5,080 nucleotides of DNA from the NCBI GenBank assembly GCA_945957185.1, contig CAMFKA010000154.1, positions 1-5,080 of the forward strand. The letters run 5' to 3'. Under the pieces are notes generated by a model. The model did no database searches. It worked only from the letters and a program-made list of their open reading frames with translations, and had not been told where the DNA came from. Of the stretch, positions 1-5,080 are shown one piece after another (the stretch's first letter is position 1; every line of letters starts with the position of its first letter). The stretch is from an uncultured Chlamydiaceae bacterium (GTDB lineage Bacteria > Chlamydiota > Chlamydiia > Chlamydiales > Parachlamydiaceae). The position numbers and the translations under genes were made by a program.

Positions 1-585
1 TGGGAAAACCCCGAAGATATGTTAACGAGCACATTGTTACGTTTCGAAAAACCATCAAAAAAAGCGGTTATCGATACCCCAAAAATCCATTTTAAAGCCG
101 CCGATACAATAGAAGAATGGATCTCTCACTTGATGACAGGAGGAGAAACCCTTTTCAGAAGTGATGAGGGGGAAATCATTGCTCCCCGCTCACAAGCACA
201 AGCGCTACCTGAAAAAATCAAAATCTACGATCACAAAGCAGAAAAACCTACTGTTGTAACCCCCAAAGAAATTTTGGTTGTCGATGATGAAGCGTTTCAC
301 TTCATCAAAGACGAAGTCGTCACTTTTATTGAAGTGCAGCTCATTAAAAGAGAATTATCCGAAAATAGTGCCGTTGCTGAAAAACCGAAAGAAGTGACAC
401 ACGAAAGAAACCGTAGAAAAACCGAAACAAATGATGGAAAGGACTCCAAAATTGGATCTAATGAGAAGACTCAATCTCAGCAGCTGTTAGAGGAAGAGAT
501 TAAAGCGAAGCGCAAACAACAAAGTGCTAATCAAGCCGAAGAGAATGTCAAAAAACTGCGCGACGAGAAAGAGTTTAAAGTCTAA
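1..585 (+). CDS. Hypothetical protein with charged C-terminal tail, probably 5'-partial
   Basis: I do not recognise this protein. The frame is open from base 1 (codons for WENPED precede the first ATG at base 19), and that ATG has only a weak GAAG too close to it, so the true start is probably upstream of the window. Counting from the ATG, 188 residues are visible. Residues about 1-110 look like a folded mixed alpha/beta part, with hydrophobic stretches such as EILVVDDEAFHFIKDEVVTF near 84-103. Residues about 115-188 are almost entirely K, E, Q, N, R, S and T, which suggests a disordered or coiled-coil tail; LLEEEIKAKRKQQ near 156-168 is the most helical piece. There is no signal peptide or membrane segment in the visible part. 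It converges on the minus-strand gene to its right, with only six bases between the stop codons. A chlamydial secretion-associated or structural protein is possible, but nothing in the sequence proves it. Confidence 0.7.
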   Translation, partial: WENPEDMLTSTLLRFEKPSKKAVIDTPKIHFKAADTIEEWISHLMTGGETLFRSDEGEIIAPRSQAQALPEKIKIYDHKAEKPTVVTPKEILVVDDEAFHFIKDEVVTFIEVQLIKRELSENSAVAEKPKEVTHERNRRKTETNDGKDSKIGSNEKTQSQQLLEEEIKAKRKQQSANQAEENVKKLRDEKEFKV

Positions 586-606
586 CAAAAATTATAGTGT
601 TAGACT
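579..606. terminator. Hairpin spanning two convergent stop codons
   Basis: A perfect 9-bp inverted repeat (AGTCTAACA at 579-587, TGTTAGACT at 598-606) encloses a 10-base A/T-rich loop. The left arm contains the TAA of the plus-strand gene (583-585); the loop contains the TAA of the minus-strand gene (592-594). Its position between convergent genes suits a bidirectional terminator. Neither side has a clean T-run after the stem, so it may be weak or only an mRNA 3'-end stabiliser. The repeat is seen directly; its function is inferred. Confidence 0.4.
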
Positions 607-1218
607 GAATCGTTCGTTCGATGCTGTGATATGAAAAGTCTCCTCTTCAGGATGAACTTCTTCCAGAAGAAAAAAGAATTTCATCTCTCCATTTTCATCC
701 GCACATTCGCGCAAAATTTTATGCTTCCCAAACAAAGTGGATCGAAACGTGACTTCTTCGTTAGGAAGAAGGCCGGTCATACGTATCCAAAAGCTCTGAG
801 CTTTCACATCGGCAATCTCGCAGGATAAGTGGACTCCGGCGTCATTTTTCACTTCCAAAGGCTTTGGAATGAAGCGCATCGTTGGGTATTCCGGCTTTTT
901 AGCAGTGGATCGTGTGCGATCGCACAGTAAAACATTCAAAATCACAGGCTCACCCGGCGCTGTCTCCCGAAGATCCAACATCAAAGGAGGCATCTCTTCC
1001 TTGAGAGCCGCGATGACACCGTCCTCTCGGAGATAAGTCATGGTGGTCGTAATTTTTCCGGAAAGATCTTCTTTAACTAGAAGAGTTCCGCAATCGGTTT
1101 CCATACCGGAAACTTCGATGGTGTAAAGTCCCGCCTCTGCGGCAGGCTTCAACGTCAATTCGCTTCCGAAAAGCGAAACGGCACAAAAAAACTGAAAAAT
1201 AAAACTTAACTTATTCAT
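592..1218 (-). CDS. Hypothetical secreted protein, 208 aa
   Basis: I do not recognise this family. Residues 1-19 form a short Sec-type signal peptide: MNKL, then a hydrophobic core (FIFQFFCAVSLFG), with likely cleavage near G18/S19. C12 sits inside the core but does not make a good lipobox, so a soluble periplasmic or exported product is more likely than a lipoprotein. The mature part (about 189 aa) reads as alternating beta strands with turns such as LPNEEVTFRS (151-160) and DENGEMKFFF (174-183), which suggests an all-beta, possibly immunoglobulin-like fold. It contains four cysteines (C43, C99, C133, C172), enough for two disulfides. There is no further membrane segment. The ATG at 1216-1218 is chosen because it gives a proper signal peptide; no Shine-Dalgarno sequence precedes it and no in-frame start lies just upstream. 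The gene follows the asnS terminator, so it probably has its own promoter. Confidence 0.75.
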   Translation of the reverse strand: MNKLSFIFQFFCAVSLFGSELTLKPAAEAGLYTIEVSGMETDCGTLLVKEDLSGKITTTMTYLREDGVIAALKEEMPPLMLDLRETAPGEPVILNVLLCDRTRSTAKKPEYPTMRFIPKPLEVKNDAGVHLSCEIADVKAQSFWIRMTGLLPNEEVTFRSTLFGKHKILRECADENGEMKFFFLLEEVHPEEETFHITASNERFSLTL

Positions 1219-1227
1219 AGATAAGGG

Positions 1228-1233
1228 ATTGTA
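1228..1233 (-). promoter_or_regulatory. Possible -10 element for the secreted-protein gene
   Basis: On the minus strand, TACAAT (5 of 6 matches to TATAAT) lies 9 bases before the ATG of the 208-aa gene, downstream of the asnS terminator where a new promoter is needed. The hexamer 17 bases further upstream (TTCCTT) is a poor -35. If this is the true -10, transcription would start a few bases from the ATG, giving a nearly leaderless mRNA, consistent with the missing ribosome binding site. This is inference from position and weak consensus only. Confidence 0.3.
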
Positions 1234-1309
1234 GCATTGATCTTCAATTAAAGGAAAGGAAAATAGGATTGGGGAGGATTGTTACTTTTTGCTGGAAAAT
1301 TAACATCCC

Positions 1310-1349
1310 AAAAAAGGAACAAGATAACGCGCCTCTGCGTTATCTTGTT
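1310..1349 (-). terminator. Factor-independent terminator of the nfo-asnS operon
   Basis: A perfect 13-bp inverted repeat (1318-1330 and 1337-1349) encloses a 6-base loop (1331-1336). Read on the minus strand, the stem is followed by CC and then six T residues (1310-1315), the classic intrinsic terminator layout. The stem begins 17 bases after the asnS stop codon. It therefore ends the leftward nfo-asnS transcript and separates it from the 208-aa gene downstream. On the plus strand the arm is not followed by a T-run, so it acts in one direction. Confidence 0.9.
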
Positions 1350-1366
1350 ATCGCTCCTTGAAAATT

Positions 1367-2767
1367 CTAGAACTCGGCTTTTCCGGGATATCTTGGAAAC
1401 GGAATCACATCTCTAATGTTTTCCATGCCTGTGACAAACTGAACGAGCCGCTCAAAACCGACTCCGTAGCCAGCATGTGGGACGGATCCATACTTTCGGA
1501 GCTCCAAATACCACCAGTACGCTTCGTGAGGCAATCCCACTTCATCGAGTTTCGCTGTCAACACATCCAAACGGTCTTCCCTTTGGCTTCCGCCGATAAT
1601 TTCACCGATCTTGGGAACCAGAACATCCATCGCGGCAACGGTTTTACCGTCGTCGTTTTGACGCATATAAAACGATTTAATCTGTTTTGGATAGTCTGTG
1701 AGGATGACCGGCTTTTTAAAATGCTCTTCCGCGAGGTAACGCTCATGTTCCGATTGGAGGTCGACGCCCCAGCTGACCGGAAATTCGAAAGTTTTTCCTG
1801 ATTTTTCGAGGATTTTTACAGCTTCTGTGTAGGAGGTGCGTTCGAATGGTGTTTCGACGATAGCGCGAAGCTTTTCAATTGTGCCTTCTGCGATAAATTT
1901 ATCGAAAAAGGCCATATCTTCTTGGCAGTTCTCTAAAACATATTTAAAGACAAATTTCAAGTATGCTTCGGCGTTGTCCATGTTGTCTTTGATATCGGCA
2001 AAAGCCATTTCCGGCTCGATCATCCAGAACTCTGCAAGATGGCGGGAAGTGTTGGAGTTTTCTGCACGGAACGTGGGACCAAACGTGTAGACATCGGACA
2101 GTGCGCAAGCGTAAATTTCCCCTTCCAACTGCCCTGAAACGGTCAGGTAGGTGGATTGACCAAAGAAGTCGGCAGCAGCATCAATTTTTTTGTCCGCAGT
2201 CTTGGGAGGATTTTGCATGTCTAGCGTTGTCACTTGGAACATCTTCCCTGCCCCTTCGCAGTCGGAAGCGGTGATGATGGGGGTATGAAGATAGAGGAAG
2301 CCCAAATTTTGGAAAAACTGGTGTGTCGCATACGCCAACGCATTTCTCACGCGGATAACAGCTCCCATCGTATTGGTACGAGGACGCAAATGAGCGATTG
2401 TGCGCAGAAATTCGAAAGAGTGCCGTTTTTTCTGCATGGGGTATGTTTCAGGATCGCATTTTCCCAATACGTCGATTTGAGTGGCATGAAGCTCCAAATC
2501 TTGCGGTCGTTGCGGGTTTGCGCCGATTTTTCCCGATGCTGCGATAGAGGCTCCGGTGGAAATATCTTTGAGGATATCGGCGTATCCCGGAACATCTTGA
2601 TTCAAAATAACCTGTAAATTAGAAAGAGTGGAGCCGTCATTCACTTCGATGAATGCAAAGCTTTTTTGATCACGCACAGTTCTGACCCAACCTTTAACGG
2701 TAATCTCTTTTCCCAATAGTGTGCTGGGGTCTTTTTGTTGCTTGATTTCACGTATTTTTGTGCGCAT
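1367..2767 (-). CDS. asnS: Asparaginyl-tRNA synthetase (AsnRS, class IIb)
   Basis: This cytoplasmic enzyme activates asparagine with ATP and charges tRNA-Asn. Its 466 residues match the usual bacterial length. An N-terminal OB-fold anticodon-binding domain covers about residues 20-105 (ITVKGWVRTVRDQKSFAFIE). The class II catalytic domain follows. Motif 1 lies near 140-163 (HTPIIT, P163). Motif 2 is FRAENSNTSRHLAEFWMIEPE (from F233), with the ATP-contacting R234 and E236. Motif 3 is GVGFERLV around R440, followed by IRDVIPFPRYPG. The GGSQREDRL segment (392-400) and WWYLELRKYGSVPHAGYG (418-435) favour AsnRS over AspRS. The frame is intact, with no missing catalytic residue. It starts at ATG 2765-2767, preceded by an AGGA-type ribosome binding site inside the end of nfo, so it is probably translationally coupled to that gene. 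Classical Chlamydia, as I recall, lack AsnRS and use the GatCAB amidation route, so its presence points to an environmental relative. Confidence 0.97.
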   Translation of the reverse strand: MRTKIREIKQQKDPSTLLGKEITVKGWVRTVRDQKSFAFIEVNDGSTLSNLQVILNQDVPGYADILKDISTGASIAASGKIGANPQRPQDLELHATQIDVLGKCDPETYPMQKKRHSFEFLRTIAHLRPRTNTMGAVIRVRNALAYATHQFFQNLGFLYLHTPIITASDCEGAGKMFQVTTLDMQNPPKTADKKIDAAADFFGQSTYLTVSGQLEGEIYACALSDVYTFGPTFRAENSNTSRHLAEFWMIEPEMAFADIKDNMDNAEAYLKFVFKYVLENCQEDMAFFDKFIAEGTIEKLRAIVETPFERTSYTEAVKILEKSGKTFEFPVSWGVDLQSEHERYLAEEHFKKPVILTDYPKQIKSFYMRQNDDGKTVAAMDVLVPKIGEIIGGSQREDRLDVLTAKLDEVGLPHEAYWWYLELRKYGSVPHAGYGVGFERLVQFVTGMENIRDVIPFPRYPGKAEF

Positions 2768-2773
2768 TTTTCA

Positions 2774-3646
2774 TCATCCTTCTGCAAATTTTCTTAACAT
2801 CGCAATTTCTTTTTTCCAAATTTCAGGTCCGCCCGGAGTTTCGAGATATTTGGGAATCTCTCTTGTTCGGGGGTCTTGCATCAACAATTTAAAGCATTCG
2901 ATTCCAATTTCCCCTTCCCCTAACAGCGCGTGACGATCGACGCGAGAACCAAGTGGTTTCATAGAATCGTTGACATGCAATGCGTACAGATGCTCGAGTC
3001 CAATCACGCGGTCAAACTCCTTCCACGTCTTATCAAACGCTTCCGGCGTACGGATATCGTATCCCGCAACGAAGATGTGGGCAGTATCGATACAGATACC
3101 GATGGGAATCTTGTTTTTGACTTTGTTGAGGATATAGGCCAACTCTTCAAAAGAGGCTCCTACTACACTCCCCTGCCCTGCTGTCGCTTCCAGCAACAGT
3201 CGAAGACTCCCTTTCTGCAACATGGGCTCTAACGCAAGCAAACTGTCGCAAATACGCTCTAAACAAGGCTCAACACCCATTTTTAACGCGGCGCCCGGGT
3301 GAAAATTGAGGAACGTTAAATCAAGTGCTTGGCATCGCTCCACTTCCGAACGAAACGCTTCGCGGCTTTTTCCTAAAACTTCGGGGTCGGGAGCTCCCAG
3401 GTTGATCAAATAGCTGTCGTGGCTCATGATCTTTTTTAGACCCGTCTCCTTAAGAGTATCGGACCATTTTTTTATTGCTTCGTGGTCGAGAGGCTTCCCT
3501 TCCCATCGCTTCTGGTTCGCTGTAAAAAGTTGGATGGTGGTTGCTCCGATCTCTGCGCCCTCTATTAGAGCATTCCAGGCTCCCCCTGCAGCAGAGGTGT
3601 GCGCTCCGATCAGCAACTCTTCCGGTTTAAGCTTCGCTTTCGTCAT
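2774..3646 (-). CDS. nfo: Endonuclease IV, AP endonuclease
   Basis: This zinc-dependent apurinic/apyrimidinic endonuclease cuts DNA 5' of abasic sites and trims blocked 3' ends in base-excision repair. From ATG 3644-3646 it has 290 residues, against about 285 in E. coli, and forms a single TIM-barrel domain. The family signature IGAHTSAAGG opens it. All nine expected metal ligands can be placed by motif: H76 (SHDSYLINLG), H126 (NFHPG), E153 (EATAGQGS), D187 and H190 (CIDTAH), H224 (LHVNDS), D237 and H239 (DRH), and E269 (LETPGG). The enzyme should therefore be active. A TTG at 3668-3670 would add eight residues (MLEPEKIF). I prefer the ATG because GGAG sits 9 bases before it and because homologues start close to the IGAH motif. 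It is the first gene of a leftward operon with asnS, 6 bases apart, and is divergent from murJ. Confidence 0.96.
   Translation of the reverse strand: MTKAKLKPEELLIGAHTSAAGGAWNALIEGAEIGATTIQLFTANQKRWEGKPLDHEAIKKWSDTLKETGLKKIMSHDSYLINLGAPDPEVLGKSREAFRSEVERCQALDLTFLNFHPGAALKMGVEPCLERICDSLLALEPMLQKGSLRLLLEATAGQGSVVGASFEELAYILNKVKNKIPIGICIDTAHIFVAGYDIRTPEAFDKTWKEFDRVIGLEHLYALHVNDSMKPLGSRVDRHALLGEGEIGIECFKLLMQDPRTREIPKYLETPGGPEIWKKEIAMLRKFAEG
2777..2782 (-). promoter_or_regulatory. Ribosome binding site of asnS inside nfo
   Basis: GAAGGA on the minus strand covers the last two sense codons of nfo and lies about 9 bases before the asnS ATG. It supports the chosen asnS start and suggests that ribosomes finishing nfo help initiate asnS. 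Confidence 0.75.
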
Positions 3647-3655
3647 GAAAATTTT

Positions 3656-3659
3656 CTCC
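3656..3659 (-). promoter_or_regulatory. Ribosome binding site that decides the nfo start
   Basis: GGAG on the minus strand lies 9 bases before ATG 3644-3646. The spacer is mostly the palindrome GAAAATTTTC (3647-3656, whose last base overlaps the GGAG). The alternative TTG start at 3670 has no comparable site in front of it, which favours the shorter 290-residue protein. Confidence 0.65.
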
Positions 3660-3673
3660 GGTTCAAGCAACTT

Positions 3674-3702
3674 ATTTTAGAGATCTTGCAGATAACTCAA
3701 AA
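3674..3702 (-). promoter_or_regulatory. Possible sigma-70-type promoter for nfo-asnS in the divergent intergenic region
   Basis: The 89-base gap between nfo and murJ must hold promoters in both directions. On the minus strand TAAAAT (3674-3679) matches five of six bases of a -10. Upstream lie TTGAGT (3695-3700, spacer 15) or TTTTGA (3697-3702, spacer 17) as weak -35 candidates. For murJ on the plus strand I find no convincing -35/-10 pair and no Shine-Dalgarno sequence before its ATG. No operator or riboswitch fold stands out. Confidence 0.3.
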
Positions 3703-3735
3703 GTAAAATCCTTCAATCAGTTAACATTTGCTAAT

Positions 3736-5043
3736 ATGAACGATCGCTTTTCTCAAATTCTACACGCCGCCTTCCGCTTTTTATCCGGAACAAGCCTCAG
3801 CCGCGTTTCGGGACTTGCCCGCGATGTCACGATGGCGGCATGCTTCGGAGCAACGGCTTCTGTAGCGGCTTTTTTGGTCGCTTTCCGTCTCGCTCATTTG
3901 TTGCGAAGAGTTTTGGGAGAGGGTGCGCTTCAAACTGCTTTCATCCCTCTCTACGAAAAATATTTTCAACAAGACGCAAATCGCGCTTTTAAATTTTTTG
4001 TCGATTTGAAACTTTCTCTATTTTTATCGCTTGTTATTATCGTCTTGATTGGGATGGGAGGGATTTACTTGTGGGGTAGCGGGGAAATTGCTCATCTGTC
4101 GATGCTGCTATTGCCTAGCCTCCCTTTTATCTGTTTATTCGGACTCAATGCTGCCCTTCTCCAATGCCAAAATCACTACTTCATCCCCGGTGTCGCACCG
4201 GTAGCGTTCAATTTGCTCTGGATCACCGGAGCACTCCTTCTACGTGGAGTGCCGGAGGGGGATGCAATGAGTTCGCTTGCTTATTTTGTTGTTCTCGGTT
4301 GCGCGGCGCAATGGGCGATGACGCTTCCTCAAGTGGCTCACGCTTGGAGGAAAAGGGGAAATGTTGAGTTGTTTTCTAGCGATGTCCTCGCCATATTGGG
4401 TCCGCTTTCCCTTGCCATCGTCGGCGTTGCTGCAGCGCAAATCAACAGCGCTCTGGACGCTGTGTTTGCCCGCTTTGCGAGCTTAGAGGCCCCTGCTTAC
4501 CTTTGGTATGCGATCCGTATTCAACAGCTGCCCATCGCACTCATCGGAGTGGCGTTGGCGGGAGCTATTTTGCCTTCTCTCTCACGTGCCATTCATGCCG
4601 GAGCTATTGACAACTACCGCAAATTGCTTAAAAAAAGTTTGATTTTGGTCACTTTGTTAATGAGCGGAATCACTGTTGGTATTTTTCTTTGCGCCGAGCC
4701 GCTCATACGACTGATCTATGGATACGGTGATTTTTCGATGGCAGCAGTGGGAGAAACAGCTCTCTGTTTGGTGGGGTACGCGATAGGGTTGGTTCCTATG
4801 GCTTGGGTGCTAGTGTTGGCCCCTGGATATAATGCGAGAGGGAATTACAAAGTGCCCGCTATGGCATCGACTTGCAGTGTGGTCGCAAATGTGACTTTTA
4901 ATGCTTTATTTATCTTTGGATTTGGATGGGGGGCTTTTAGTATTGCCTTGGCAACATCGCTTAGCGCCTTCATCAATGCCGGAATCTTGTGTTTTCATTT
5001 CGAGCCTGTCTCCTTGAAGTCTACCCCAGATGTAGCGCAGTAA
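3736..5043 (+). CDS. murJ: Lipid II flippase MurJ (MviN family), short C-terminus
   Basis: This inner-membrane protein of the MOP superfamily moves lipid II, the peptidoglycan precursor, to the outer face of the membrane. The N-terminal signature is clear: SGTSLSRVSGLARD (17-30), with R23, R29 and D30 at the positions of E. coli R18, R24 and D25, then FGATASVAAFLVAFRLAHLLRR (37-58) and GEGALQTAFIPL (61-72). The mid-protein signature RIQQLPIALIGVALAGAILP (261-280) is also present, with R261 matching E. coli R270. Hydrophobicity suggests about 12 membrane segments, the last near 398-420 (GAFSIALATSLSAFINAGIL). The protein stops at residue 435, whereas family members usually exceed 500 residues and have 14 segments, so helices 13-14 are missing. 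The last residues (EPVSLKSTPDVAQ) do not look like MurJ. E. coli D39 and D269 align with A44 and I260. The ATG at 3736 fits the family N-terminus although it lacks a Shine-Dalgarno sequence. The gene is divergent from nfo. It may be functional or a 3'-truncated remnant. Confidence 0.9.
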   Translation: MNDRFSQILHAAFRFLSGTSLSRVSGLARDVTMAACFGATASVAAFLVAFRLAHLLRRVLGEGALQTAFIPLYEKYFQQDANRAFKFFVDLKLSLFLSLVIIVLIGMGGIYLWGSGEIAHLSMLLLPSLPFICLFGLNAALLQCQNHYFIPGVAPVAFNLLWITGALLLRGVPEGDAMSSLAYFVVLGCAAQWAMTLPQVAHAWRKRGNVELFSSDVLAILGPLSLAIVGVAAAQINSALDAVFARFASLEAPAYLWYAIRIQQLPIALIGVALAGAILPSLSRAIHAGAIDNYRKLLKKSLILVTLLMSGITVGIFLCAEPLIRLIYGYGDFSMAAVGETALCLVGYAIGLVPMAWVLVLAPGYNARGNYKVPAMASTCSVVANVTFNALFIFGFGWGAFSIALATSLSAFINAGILCFHFEPVSLKSTPDVAQ

Positions 5044-5049
5044 TCTCAC

Positions 5050-5080
5050 CCCTGCCCTTGCCCTTGCCCCTGCCCTTGCC
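5050..5080. repeat. CCYTGC hexanucleotide tandem repeat, continues past window end
   Basis: Five 6-base units follow each other without gaps: CCCTGC, CCTTGC, CCTTGC, CCCTGC, CCTTGC, plus one further C. The array begins six bases after the murJ stop codon and is cut by the window end, so its true length is unknown. On the plus strand it would read Pro-Cys, Leu-Pro or Ala-Leu dipeptides, with C-to-T variation between units; on the minus strand it would read Gly-Lys/Arg, Ala-Arg/Gly or Gln-Gly. It may be a non-coding microsatellite, part of a dispersed repeat, or the 3' end of a gene on the minus strand. Confidence 0.8.

Noticed and set aside
631..828. Plus-strand open frame opposite the secreted-protein gene
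   Set aside because: It overlaps the minus-strand gene entirely, has no ribosome binding site, and the opposite frame has the signal peptide and beta-strand pattern of a real protein.
1318..1349. The 13-bp inverted repeat as an attachment site or regulatory operator
   Set aside because: Its position just after asnS and the six-T run on the minus strand fit an intrinsic terminator fully.
1358..2617. Several plus-strand open frames opposite asnS
   Set aside because: They lie antisense to an intact, fully motif-bearing asnS and encode no recognisable protein.
3647..3656. Palindrome GAAAATTTTC directly before the nfo ATG as an operator
   Set aside because: Ten A/T-rich bases can be palindromic by chance, and it lies between the ribosome binding site and start codon with no second copy.
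3647..3670. TTG start at 3668-3670 giving a 298-residue endonuclease IV
   Set aside because: It has no ribosome binding site, while the ATG at 3644-3646 has GGAG at 9 bases and places the family motif IGAH near the N-terminus.
2721..3680. Plus-strand open frames opposite nfo and the nfo/asnS junction
   Set aside because: They are antisense shadows of endonuclease IV with all metal ligands intact.
5050..5080. The terminal hexamer array as a CRISPR
   Set aside because: The units are 6 bases long and contiguous, with no spacers.

Overview
The window carries five protein-coding genes and looks like chromosome from a free-living-amoeba-type or other environmental member of the Chlamydiae (Parachlamydia/Waddlia/Criblamydia-like). 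This assignment is an inference. It rests on the divergent murJ(mviN)/nfo pair, which I recall as a neighbour pair in Chlamydia (mviN, nfo), on the style of the MurJ N-terminus, and on two unrecognised proteins next to these housekeeping genes. Base composition is moderate and even across the genes, and I see no sign of recent transfer.

Layout from left to right. (1) Bases 1-585, plus strand: the 3' part of an unrecognised protein with a highly charged tail, probably cut by the window start. (2) Bases 592-1218, minus strand: an unrecognised secreted, beta-rich protein. It converges on gene 1, and a 9-bp palindrome spans both stop codons. (3) A strong factor-independent terminator at 1310-1349 closes the operon to its right. 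(4) Bases 1367-2767 and 2774-3646, both minus strand: asnS (asparaginyl-tRNA synthetase) and nfo (endonuclease IV), transcribed as nfo-asnS with a 6-base gap. The asnS ribosome binding site lies inside the end of nfo. (5) An 89-base divergent intergenic region. (6) Bases 3736-5043, plus strand: murJ/mviN, the lipid II flippase, which ends early, after about 12 predicted membrane segments. (7) From 5050 to the window end: a CCYTGC hexanucleotide tandem repeat.

The recognised genes are housekeeping functions: DNA base-excision repair, tRNA charging and peptidoglycan precursor export. They do not form a single pathway. I see no tRNA, rRNA, CRISPR, insertion sequence or phage gene, and no stretch over 300 bases lacks a gene. 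The least ordinary part is the right edge, where murJ lacks its usual C-terminal pair of helices and runs into the hexamer repeat. No obvious novel system is visible; the two unrecognised proteins at the left are the other candidates for follow-up.
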